From: Planctomycetales bacterium
GTDB lineage: Bacteria; Planctomycetota; Planctomycetia; Pirellulales; Pirellulaceae
Assembly: GCA_020426845.1 (NCBI GenBank)
Contig: JAGQPF010000321.1
Location: 1-51,091 of the forward strand
Length of the DNA stretch: 51,091 nucleotides
Direction: 5' to 3'
Below, piece by piece: positions 26,914 to 34,577 of the stretch (the stretch's first letter is position 1; every line of letters starts with the position of its first letter). A program made the translations under genes and the position numbers. The notes below the pieces were generated by a model. That model was not told the origin of the DNA. It searched no databases and worked only from the letters and a program-made list of their open reading frames with translations.

Positions 26914-28083
26914 ATGGAGATCCCCTGCCAACACTGCGGCCAACGGGTTCGCATCGAGCCTGACCAGTTAGGAAAGCCGCTGGGTTGTCCAGCTTGTCGA
27001 CAGCCGTTGCGGTTGCCCTCCGCCGCTGGCCTCCTGACGAGCGACGCCGTGCCCAACGAGCCTCACGACGCCCCGCCTCACCCGCGCGGACATTGGTGGG
27101 AGAACTCGCTGTCCACCCTCGCCTCGGTCGTCTTTCACGCTTCGCTGTTGCTGATCTTCGCGCTGATCTCGTACGGCAAAGTCGGCGTGCCCAACGATGG
27201 CGAGGAGGTTTCCATCGGCGCGCTGCCCGAAACGCAGTTGGAGGACGCCACCACCGAGTTGTCCGCAGAGGCGGCGCAGCCGGAGGCGGATCAAAGTGAC
27301 ACGAATATGGCACTTGAGATCGAGGCCCCCGTGTCGCTGGCGGACACGGGCGGCGATCCGCAAATGGAGCTCGCGCCGAGCGCATCGGCGCTCGGCGGCG
27401 GAGACTTGGATCTGGGCAGCGTGGGCCTCGGCGGCTCCATGGCTGGCGGCGGCAGCTGGGAAGGAATGTTGCAGAACCTCCGCCGCAACGGACTGGATGT
27501 CGTGATCGCTTTCGACAGCACGTCCAGCATGTCCGGCGAAATCAACCAGGTGAAAAGCCAAATTGAGCGGATCGGCAAGTCGTTGCTGAAGCTCGTTCCC
27601 CAAGCCCGCATTGGCCTCTGCACCTACCGCGACCACGGCGACGCCTATCTGGTTCGCGGCGTGCCGTTGACCAACAATGTTCAGCAACTCGTCGAGTTCC
27701 TGAACGACATCCGCGCAGGAGGAGGAGGCGACGGCCCTGAGGCCGTGGAGGCGGGGATCGCCTGGGCGATGGACAACAACGAGTTTCGCAGCCGAGCCCG
27801 CAAAGTGATCTTGGTGTTCGGCGACGCTCCGCCCCACGACGAGGACCTCTCGCGCTGCTTACAACTCGCCTCCGACTTTGCCCGACGCGATGGCATCGTG
27901 AGCACCGTCACCTGTCGGCGCCGCAGGCCACTCCCCGAGTTTGTTCAGATCTCGCAGGCGGGGGAAGGCGAGGCATTTCTGACCACCGACGAACGACAGA
28001 TTATGTCGCAGCTGTTGGTGCTGGTCTTCGGGGCGCAGTTTCGCGCCAAGGTCCTGGAGGCGTTCGGCGAGGTCGTCGAGTGA
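26914..28083 (+). CDS. Zinc-ribbon / membrane-anchored VWA-domain protein
   Basis: A 389-residue protein. Seen: N-terminal zinc ribbon (CQHCGQRVRI then CPACRQPL), one transmembrane helix (LSTLASVVFHASLLLIFALISYG), an acidic and Ala/Gly-rich linker (about 95-185), and a von Willebrand factor A domain (about 190-380) with MIDAS residues D-S-T-S-S (DxTxS) in VVIAFDSTSSMSG, a conserved GGGGDGPEAVEAGIAWA segment and VILVFGDAPPHDED. Known: such VWA proteins bind divalent metal and mediate protein-protein contact; no enzyme activity. Start: ATG 26914 begins just before the zinc ribbon. Located about 200 bases after pepF; a functional link is not evident. Confidence 0.8.
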   Translation: MEIPCQHCGQRVRIEPDQLGKPLGCPACRQPLRLPSAAGLLTSDAVPNEPHDAPPHPRGHWWENSLSTLASVVFHASLLLIFALISYGKVGVPNDGEEVSIGALPETQLEDATTELSAEAAQPEADQSDTNMALEIEAPVSLADTGGDPQMELAPSASALGGGDLDLGSVGLGGSMAGGGSWEGMLQNLRRNGLDVVIAFDSTSSMSGEINQVKSQIERIGKSLLKLVPQARIGLCTYRDHGDAYLVRGVPLTNNVQQLVEFLNDIRAGGGGDGPEAVEAGIAWAMDNNEFRSRARKVILVFGDAPPHDEDLSRCLQLASDFARRDGIVSTVTCRRRRPLPEFVQISQAGEGEAFLTTDERQIMSQLLVLVFGAQFRAKVLEAFGEVVE

Positions 28084-28120
28084 CAAAAGAGTGACGGCAA
28101 CTGCCATCGACAATGTCGAG

Positions 28121-28534
28121 TCAGCTATCGAGCAGCTTGTGCAACCTGGCAATAAACTCCTCGTGGTTGTTGCCCCGCGAATCCGACTCGAGTTGGCCCA
28201 TCACCTCCAGCAACTTTAAGCAGGCCGTGGCGAGCTGTTCTCGCGTGAACGGCTTGATCAAAAACGGAATGTCGCCGTCAAAGCTCTCCATTCCCAGCCC
28301 GCTCATCAGAATCGCCGGGATCGACTCGGCGCGCAGCTCGCGCACGAGCGCCTCTCCCGAGTCACCGTCGAGCAGCAAATCCACCAATGCCAAATTGAAC
28401 TCGCTGCGCCGCATCAGCTCGCGCGCGTGCGGAACGTCCTTGGCGACCTCGGCGTCAATTTCCCGAGTCGCCAGGAGGGCGGCTATTCCCTGCCCCACTT
28501 GAAGATTGTCGTCTACTATCAGGATGCGGTTCAT
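28121..28534 (-). CDS. Single-domain response regulator
   Basis: A 137-residue stand-alone receiver domain. Seen: acidic pocket DD in ILIVDDNLQ; phospho-acceptor Asp in FNLALVDLLLDGDSG; Ser/Thr-type switch residue in PAILMSGLG; Lys in FLIKPFT. No output domain, so it would act by protein interaction. There is no histidine kinase nearby, so it is an orphan. Start: ATG 28534 (GAGG ahead of it); an in-frame ATG at 28546 is possible. Convergent with the VWA gene. Confidence 0.88.
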   Translation of the reverse strand: MNRILIVDDNLQVGQGIAALLATREIDAEVAKDVPHARELMRRSEFNLALVDLLLDGDSGEALVRELRAESIPAILMSGLGMESFDGDIPFLIKPFTREQLATACLKLLEVMGQLESDSRGNNHEEFIARLHKLLDS

Positions 28535-28682
28535 GCTCTGCCTCATGAGCCTTGGATGATCTTGTTAACCTCACCGTCATCCCGCTGATTGTGAGAGGTT
28601 GAACTTGTATCAGTTCATACGGATCTGACAACACCCTTCCAACGGGGTGTGCTTCGATAATTGCCGGGAGGACCAACGGCAA

Positions 28683-29093
28683 TTAGCCCATAACCAGTCT
28701 CCATAAGGGCGGACCGAGCACCATAACCCCAACCAGCGCAGCACCGAGTGCGACCAGCAACACCGCTCCGGCCGCCATGTCCAAGGCGTCTCGAATTCGC
28801 TCATTTTCCGCTGTGTCGACGGCCTTTGCCAGCTGCTCCAGGCTCGAATTAAACAGCTCCGCGCTCCAGACCAACGCGATCGAAAGCACCAACACGCACC
28901 ATCGTGCCGCGTCCAGCCGCGCGGCGAAACCTGCGGCCACCACGACCATTGCCACAGGGAAATGAATGCGAAAACTAAGCTCCTGGATCAGGCACCTTTG
29001 CACGCCGCGCAAGGCGAAGCCGTATTTTCGCCGCCAGCCGCGTGCGGGCACAAACGGAGGTCGAGGGGTTGGCTCGCCAGCGCCGGTGCTCAT
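28683..29093 (-). CDS. Diacylglycerol/undecaprenol kinase family protein
   Basis: A 136-residue integral membrane kinase of the DgkA family. Seen: cytoplasmic N-terminus (RRKYGFALRGVQRCLIQELSFRIHF), three transmembrane helices (FPVAMVVVAAGFAARL; CVLVLSIALVWSAELFNSSLEQL; AAGAVLLVALGAALVGVMVLG) and the family signature ELFNSSLE followed by DTAENERIRDALDMAAGAV, which carries the catalytic and metal-binding residues. Known substrates are diacylglycerol or undecaprenol. It begins 3 bases after the stop of the LptD-like gene on the same strand, so it is co-transcribed and likely translationally coupled to it. Lipid-carrier recycling would fit the envelope cluster. Confidence 0.92.
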   Translation of the reverse strand: MSTGAGEPTPRPPFVPARGWRRKYGFALRGVQRCLIQELSFRIHFPVAMVVVAAGFAARLDAARWCVLVLSIALVWSAELFNSSLEQLAKAVDTAENERIRDALDMAAGAVLLVALGAALVGVMVLGPPLWRLVMG

Positions 29094-29096
29094 TGC

Positions 29097-32000
29097 CTAC
29101 TCAATTCCCGCCGCGCCCACCGGCGGCAATTCAATGCCCGTGACTTGCCGCAGTCGCCGTGACGGGAGCAGACGCGGCTCAATGGCAAACTGCAAACTCA
29201 CGTTGTCCCGGCTCTCGTCAAACGAAACGCCCGCGCGCAGCAACGTCGACTCGCCAATCTTGGTGAACGCGAGGCTCTGCCCGATGTTGCCCGTCGACCC
29301 GAAGTCAAACACCGCGCCTGCGTGCATGATCCACTTGCGGCTCATGCGATAGTCCAGCGACGCAACCAGAATGTTGCTGGAGAGCGGACCCTCGAGCGAG
29401 CGATACGCAAGGTACAAATTGCCCCGCGAGGGACGGTTGATGATGCCGCCCAAGCTGAAGGTGCGCAGTCCATCGTTGAAGAAGTCGAAATAGCCGTCGG
29501 ACACCACCGTGAGCCGATCGCCAAGGTGCCAGCGGTAATCATAATCCAGCATCCCGAACTCGGCGCCAAAGTTGTCGCGGTCCGCCTTGGGGAACACGGC
29601 CATGTCGACATCGAACGTGATCCAATCGACGATTCGCTCCTGGCCGGGCAAGCCGCGCTTGGTCTGCAAGCGCTGGCGGACGCTCATTCGTCCGACCATC
29701 AGGTCCTCGACAATGTCGGTGGCCTCCGCGGTGACCCAGTTCTGCAGCCCGCTGCGGACCCCGAAGTAGCGATCGCTGAAGCGGTCGGCGATGTCCATCC
29801 CCGCCATGCCACCGAACGTGTCGAAGAAGAAGCGGCGCCGGAAGAACTCCTGCGCATTGTCGTCCAGCGAGTCATAACGAGGAATGCTCGTCAGGTCCTC
29901 ATCGGCCTCGGCAAACAGCAGCTCGTTCTCGATCACAACTTTGTGAGAGATGCCATTGAGATTGAACAGCGCGCTGCGGAACTCGGGGTTTGTCTTCCAG
30001 AAGACTGTGCTGTTGCGAACGCCGGCCTGCCCGAGCACCCGCGTCAGCTCGTTGCCCATGATGTCGTTGTGATAGTAGGCAACCTCGCCGGAGACGAACG
30101 GTGTCACTTGCAACGGTCCGACTCGCAGCGGCATGTTCAACTCGTGGCGCGACGCGGCCCGCAACCCCTCGACGGGTATCTCGCCGTACAGCGGGTCGAA
30201 CTTCGCAAGCTCACCCGCGTCCAGCGGGGCCGTCGCGGGATTGAGCCGCGCGTAGCCGACGTGCGAATGCTCATAGTAGGTCAGCCGGCTGCCCCAAAGC
30301 GGCTTGCCGAGCAGATAGTGGTCCGCTCGCGGCAGCCATTCGGTCTCCATGAAGAAGTCGTTCAGCTGAAACTTGGCGTAGACGTCCCACGACTGCAGGC
30401 CTTGTTGCTGCTTGAGCTCAATCGCGGTGTCTTGATCCTTGAGCAGATCCCATTCCGACTCGAAGTATTGCTCCAGGAAGTTGCGGTCCGAGATCCAGCC
30501 GAGTTGTGCCGAGAGTTGGAAACCCATGGGGGCCTCCTGCTGGTGCTGCAGCAACACCCGTCCGCGCCACTCGTCCTCCGGCGGCACCGCGCGGCGATCG
30601 AGACCGAGATCGTCGAGCCCGGTGTCCTTGATGCCCCAGGCGTCCAGCAGCGTCTTGGCGGGGCCGGGGATGCCCAGCGCGCCGTCGCCGGTGTAGCGAA
30701 ACTGCGTTCCCAACGCGAGTCCGCGGTCGCTGAGATAATCGGTGGAAAGCTGCCACTCGCTGCCTTCCAGCGGATTCTCGATTCCCAACAGCTGGTACAG
30801 GTTCCAGTCGACGTAAAGCTGCTGCCCGAACACTCGGTCGGACTTGAGCTTGATGCGATCGAGGTAGAAGCTGGGGCGATCCATGTTGGATGCGAGCACG
30901 GGCCAGTAAAGCACCGGGGCCCCGCCGACATAGACGAAATTGTTGCGGCTTGTGACGTTGAAGTGGTGCTCCACATCCGCCTCTTGCGTGACCGGGTCCA
31001 TCTTCACCCGCCCCGTCAGCGGATCGACCTTCGGCCGCGGCGTATCCACCACGGTCAAATTGCCGGACTGAAACCAGTATCGCGGCACGCCCATGCGGCT
31101 GGAGGTCAAGCTGGCGTTGAACGCCTCAAACCGCTGCTCGTTCACTTGCTGCAGCACATCCGCTTTCAACCGCAGCACGCCGTCGTAGTTCGGCACGCCC
31201 GACAACATCTCGGCGTCCAGCACGACGCCGCGTCGCTGCGCCACGTCGTAGTACATGCGATCCGCGTAGATCACTCGGTCGCCCTGGCGAAAGACGATGT
31301 TGCCCTCCAGGTACAGCTCAAGCGGCAGGTCGCGCGGCTGCACCGCGGCCTGCCCGTCGCTGGTCTTGCCGAGCAACGACTGCACGTCCTGCGACCAAGC
31401 CACAAGCTGGTCGGTCTCGATGTCAATGCGGCCCAGCGGAACTGCTTCGCGCTGCCCGCTGCCGGCGACTACGACGTCGTCGATCACAACGCTGATGCCG
31501 TTAGTCACAATCAGCAGCGATTCGTTCCGATCGGGCAAGTTGCGGATCGTGAAGCTCGGCGCCACGCTCGAGCGCTGACGAATGCTCACGCTCCTTCCGC
31601 TCACAGGTGACATGGTCTCGTCAGGAGCTGGCAAACGGCTGGGCAATCCCGTGGGGGGAATCTCCGCGGGCTCGGCCGGCGCCAGAAACTGCACTGGCTG
31701 CACGGCTCCGTCGATCGGCAGGTCTCGCGCCGACCGGCCGCGCCGCAGCACATTCGGCGACACGCGCGGCTCGCCGCCCACAACCTTGGTTTCAAATTGC
31801 AGATCGGCGAATGACTGCAGCTGCCCATACCACGACCGAGCCGTCAGCAGTTCGGAGTTCTCCAACAACGCGCTGGGGATCAGAGAGCTGCCGGGCCGCT
31901 GCTTGGCGACGCGCACGTTGCCCTCCAAGTAGACAAGCAACTTGGACGACCGCCCGCTGCCCGGCTCGGCCTCGTCGACCCAAAGCACCGCCTCGTCCGC

Positions 32001-32291
32001 CTCCAAGCGCGACCGGCCCTGCTGAATCGCCACGCGCCCGCGCAGCAGCCACATGTCGTAGCCTTCCTGACGCCAACGCTGCGCCTCGGGCGCCACCACG
32101 CGAATCGCTTGGGCAACGTCCGCCGGCGAAAGCTCGACCTGCGCCCAACCGCCAGACGGCGCCACGACGCTTGTCACGATGCTCATCAGCCACGCCGCAA
32201 TCACCAGCCGCAGCTGCCCCCGCGTCGAGCAGGCGCGCAGCGTCTCCCTGCGATGGGTGTCAGGCGTGGGATAGCGAACGTGAAATCTCAA
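29097..32291 (-). CDS. lptD: LptD/OstA-like outer-membrane protein
   Basis: Very long (about 1064 residues) LPS-assembly-type protein. Seen: signal-like stretch before GGWAQVELS; an N-terminal OstA/LptA-like beta-jellyroll region (YDMWLLRGRVAIQQGRSRLEADEAVLWVDE and, further on, LYLEGNIVFRQGDRVIYADRMYYDV); then a long beta-barrel region with repeated amphipathic strands ending QFAIEPRLLPSRRLRQ. Known: LptD forms the outer-membrane pore that inserts LPS. Start is uncertain: TTG 32291 gives a short leader and lies downstream of a promoter-like pair (32361-32389); a GTG at 32204 is possible, and the longer ATG frame upstream to 32480 looks non-coding. LptE, if present, is not in the window. Symbol assigned by family resemblance. 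Confidence 0.78.
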   Translation of the reverse strand: MRFHVRYPTPDTHRRETLRACSTRGQLRLVIAAWLMSIVTSVVAPSGGWAQVELSPADVAQAIRVVAPEAQRWRQEGYDMWLLRGRVAIQQGRSRLEADEAVLWVDEAEPGSGRSSKLLVYLEGNVRVAKQRPGSSLIPSALLENSELLTARSWYGQLQSFADLQFETKVVGGEPRVSPNVLRRGRSARDLPIDGAVQPVQFLAPAEPAEIPPTGLPSRLPAPDETMSPVSGRSVSIRQRSSVAPSFTIRNLPDRNESLLIVTNGISVVIDDVVVAGSGQREAVPLGRIDIETDQLVAWSQDVQSLLGKTSDGQAAVQPRDLPLELYLEGNIVFRQGDRVIYADRMYYDVAQRRGVVLDAEMLSGVPNYDGVLRLKADVLQQVNEQRFEAFNASLTSSRMGVPRYWFQSGNLTVVDTPRPKVDPLTGRVKMDPVTQEADVEHHFNVTSRNNFVYVGGAPVLYWPVLASNMDRPSFYLDRIKLKSDRVFGQQLYVDWNLYQLLGIENPLEGSEWQLSTDYLSDRGLALGTQFRYTGDGALGIPGPAKTLLDAWGIKDTGLDDLGLDRRAVPPEDEWRGRVLLQHQQEAPMGFQLSAQLGWISDRNFLEQYFESEWDLLKDQDTAIELKQQQGLQSWDVYAKFQLNDFFMETEWLPRADHYLLGKPLWGSRLTYYEHSHVGYARLNPATAPLDAGELAKFDPLYGEIPVEGLRAASRHELNMPLRVGPLQVTPFVSGEVAYYHNDIMGNELTRVLGQAGVRNSTVFWKTNPEFRSALFNLNGISHKVVIENELLFAEADEDLTSIPRYDSLDDNAQEFFRRRFFFDTFGGMAGMDIADRFSDRYFGVRSGLQNWVTAEATDIVEDLMVGRMSVRQRLQTKRGLPGQERIVDWITFDVDMAVFPKADRDNFGAEFGMLDYDYRWHLGDRLTVVSDGYFDFFNDGLRTFSLGGIINRPSRGNLYLAYRSLEGPLSSNILVASLDYRMSRKWIMHAGAVFDFGSTGNIGQSLAFTKIGESTLLRAGVSFDESRDNVSLQFAIEPRLLPSRRLRQVTGIELPPVGAAGIE

Positions 32292-32360
32292 ACCTTGGCG
32301 TCCTTGCCGGCAGTCGGATTGTCCGTCGGGCTTTAATCTTTTTCTACAAAATGGCGGCGG

Positions 32361-32389
32361 AGTATAGATTCGCGGGCGATTAGCGGCAA
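32361..32389 (-). promoter_or_regulatory. Sigma-70-like promoter for the LptD-like gene
   Basis: Reading on the minus strand: TTGCCG (-35, 32384-32389), 17-base spacer, TATACT (-10, 32361-32366). The pair matches the E. coli consensus at 4/6 and 5/6. It lies about 70-100 bases ahead of the proposed TTG start at 32291 and would exclude the longer upstream reading frame. Confidence 0.55.
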
Positions 32390-32503
32390 GGCAGTTTGCC
32401 AACGCGAAACAAGACGAGAGAGAGAATTCCCGGCGACTCGGGAAACCGGGGGGACGAGGGCATGCAGTCAGCCTCGGCAACGCCTGAGATCTGTTGACTC
32501 CGT

Positions 32504-34234
32504 TCAGTCCGCCTGTGACTGAGGTTCTTCTTGGTGCTCCCGTCGCTGCCGTCGGCGTTGCCGGCGGCGCCAGAAGTTGTCGGTGCGGCCGCGGACCAAT
32601 GGTTTTACGGCGGCCAAATCACGGTCTCGCGAGCACACCAGGCTGGCCCCGGCCGCGACCAGCAGGGCGAGAAACGGGGTCAGCGGCGCCCGCATCCGCA
32701 TGTTGCTCCAGTAAAACAGGTGCACGAAGGTGAGGGCGCCGACCAGCAAGGAGCCCTCCAGCCAAGGGCCGGACAGCTTGCGCCCCACCGCAACCGTGAC
32801 ACCAAGCAGCAGCAACACGAAGCTGATGTTGTACCAACTGCCCGCCCCGAGCCGAATCATTCGCTCGGAGAATGACTCCGTCAGGGCCTGATCCTGCTCT
32901 GCATTGCCCGCGGCGCGATAGGCCACCGTCTTGTGGGGCATTGGCGTCCAGAATCTCGCCAGCCGCACCCCGCAGCTATACAGAAACATCTTGCGGTCCG
33001 TCTCGATGGCTCGAAACGCCCGATCGTATGCGTCTCGATCGGCCTCGACCTCGGACAACCGGTTCTTCTTGACGAACCTCGCTCGATCTTCGTCGAGTTG
33101 GTGCGAGCTCCAGACGACCCGTGCGGGCTGCTCCCGGAGATGCCGGTAGAAATCGGGATTGTTGCCTAACAGCAGCGTGTAGCCACCATGCGTGGTCGTC
33201 GGCGTCGCCTTGCCGATCAGCCGGGCGTTGCGGATTGTCCACGGCGCCAGCACCACCGCGATGGTCAGGCAAAGCACTCCGAGTCGCGCGAGCCGCTCGA
33301 AGCTCTGGTGATAGAGATGATGGGCGAATTCGAAGATGACCAATAGCCCGATCCAGGCCAGGAAAGTCGGCCGACACAACGCGGCCAGCCCCAAGGCGAA
33401 TCCCGCCGCAATGTCGTACCGGAGCAGCGGCAGCCAGTCGTCCTCCACCCCGGCGGTGGCGGAGCTCGACGCCCCGCCAAGCATGCGATCCACGCTGCGG
33501 TGCGGGCGAGGACGGCTCGTCGCAGCAACCTCCGATTCCCCTTCGGGCTCATCGCTGCCCTTATCGCTACCCTCATCGCGGGCTTCTTCGCTGCCCACTT
33601 CGCTGCCCACTTCGCCTGCTTCACCGACCTCCGCACCAGCGGCCTCCCCACCACGATCCGCCGGGTCGTTCAAACTCAAATAGTCGGTGCGACGCGCGAG
33701 AAACCACAGCGAGGCCGCGACCAAAAACGTGGCCAACGTCTCGGTCATCACCAACGACGCTTGATTAATCAGCAACGGATCGAGAATCACGGCGGCCGCC
33801 GCGACCAGTCCCCAGCTGCCCAGCCCGCAGCGCAACGCCAGATGCCAAACCAACACGGCGGTGGCGGCGCCAAGCAACACGTGCAACAGAATGACGCGAG
33901 AGAACGACAGCTCGCCGCGGCGAACGGCCGTCCATCGCAGCACCAGCGGATACAGCGGCGGTCGGTAGGCCGAAGCCTGGCGAACCGTCCGCGTCTTATC
34001 GCCGTCGGTGACCGACTTAACGTTGCCAAGCACGTTGTGAACGGCCAGATTCTTGGCCAATCGCGCGTAGCCGTCGACATCCGGCTGCGCCCGCAACTGT
34101 CCCTGCAGCGCCATCCCGGTGGCCGTGCGGATCACCAAAGCTGCGATGAGCACGAGATAGGAGGCGTGGCTCCAGTCGGGCAGCAGACGGGGCAACGGCG
34201 GAAAATCGGCGAAGAAGTCGTGCCTACGGTGCAT
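32504..34234 (-). CDS. GT39-type membrane glycosyltransferase (ArnT/PMT-like)
   Basis: A 576-residue polytopic protein of the glycosyltransferase 39 / PMT-2 type, which transfers a sugar from a polyprenyl-phosphate donor on the outer face of the inner membrane. Seen: first TM (YLVLIAALVIRTATG), the luminal loop with catalytic-type Asp in QPDVDGYARLAKNLA, YRPPLYPLVLRW, then many TM helices (RVILLHVLLGAATAVLVWHLAL; GLVAAAAVILDPLLINQ; ETLATFLVAASLWFLA; GVLCLTIAVVLAPWTIRNARL). An unusual acidic Gly/Ser/Glu-rich insert (about 195-255) sits between two TM segments, coded by imperfect 6-bp-type repeats (33530-33620). Upstream neighbour of the LptD-like gene on the same strand, 200 bases apart. Substrate not predictable. 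Confidence 0.82.
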   Translation of the reverse strand: MHRRHDFFADFPPLPRLLPDWSHASYLVLIAALVIRTATGMALQGQLRAQPDVDGYARLAKNLAVHNVLGNVKSVTDGDKTRTVRQASAYRPPLYPLVLRWTAVRRGELSFSRVILLHVLLGAATAVLVWHLALRCGLGSWGLVAAAAVILDPLLINQASLVMTETLATFLVAASLWFLARRTDYLSLNDPADRGGEAAGAEVGEAGEVGSEVGSEEARDEGSDKGSDEPEGESEVAATSRPRPHRSVDRMLGGASSSATAGVEDDWLPLLRYDIAAGFALGLAALCRPTFLAWIGLLVIFEFAHHLYHQSFERLARLGVLCLTIAVVLAPWTIRNARLIGKATPTTTHGGYTLLLGNNPDFYRHLREQPARVVWSSHQLDEDRARFVKKNRLSEVEADRDAYDRAFRAIETDRKMFLYSCGVRLARFWTPMPHKTVAYRAAGNAEQDQALTESFSERMIRLGAGSWYNISFVLLLLGVTVAVGRKLSGPWLEGSLLVGALTFVHLFYWSNMRMRAPLTPFLALLVAAGASLVCSRDRDLAAVKPLVRGRTDNFWRRRQRRRQRREHQEEPQSQAD

Positions 34235-34428
34235 GCCTGGTATTCAATGGCCCTTCATCCGGCGTCGCTCGCCCGTCTCACCTTGATCGGATTGGAGAAG
34301 TCGTGCAGAATTCCACCTGCCGGTCGCAACGCGTTCACCGGAGCTCACAAGGGTCGCCTGCAATGGAGGCCCAACGGGTCCTCCCAAGTGAATCGTCGCG
34401 CACCGCACTACCTCCTACAACCTCGCAT

Positions 34429-34434
34429 TATACT
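34429..34434 (+). promoter_or_regulatory. Possible -10 box ahead of the micro-ORF/exporter pair
   Basis: TATACT 27 bases ahead of the ATG at 34461, in the divergent spacer between the glycosyltransferase and the exporter genes. No matching -35 sequence is seen, so this is weak. Confidence 0.3.
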
Positions 34435-34460
34435 ACGCCGAAACGACACGGGAGCATCGA

Positions 34461-34577
34461 ATGGTCCTCGCTCACATGACCTCGCCGGAATGGGTGACCT
34501 TGCTGGCGACTTTCGCAACGGGGGCGTTGACCGGCCTGGCACTGGGATGGTCGCTGGCCATTCGCCGCGCTCGTTGA
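34461..34577 (+). CDS. 38-residue single-helix membrane micro-ORF
   Basis: Short frame: MVLAHMTSPEWVTLLATFAT, then GALTGLALGWSLAIRRAR and stop. Seen: ribosome site GGGAG (34450-34454) six bases ahead of the ATG; one transmembrane helix (WVTLLATFATGALTGLALGWSLAI) with a positively charged end (RRAR). It overlaps the exporter gene in a different frame: its TGA stop overlaps an in-frame TTG of the exporter (TTGA at 34574-34577), and ATG 34547 of the exporter lies within it. Inferred: a co-translated small membrane subunit or leader. Too short for family assignment. Confidence 0.5.
   Translation: MVLAHMTSPEWVTLLATFATGALTGLALGWSLAIRRAR

Noticed and set aside
28629..28652. Hairpin ACACCC/GGGTGT between the response regulator and kinase genes
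   Set aside because: Short stem, no T-run; not strong enough to list.
29322..31610. 762-codon open frame on the + strand
   Set aside because: It is antisense to the LptD-like gene; its translation has no domain features and arises from high GC content.
33500..34546. Long N-terminal extension of the RND exporter frame
   Set aside because: It would overlap the divergent glycosyltransferase gene for 700 bases and gives Arg/Gln-rich non-protein-like sequence.
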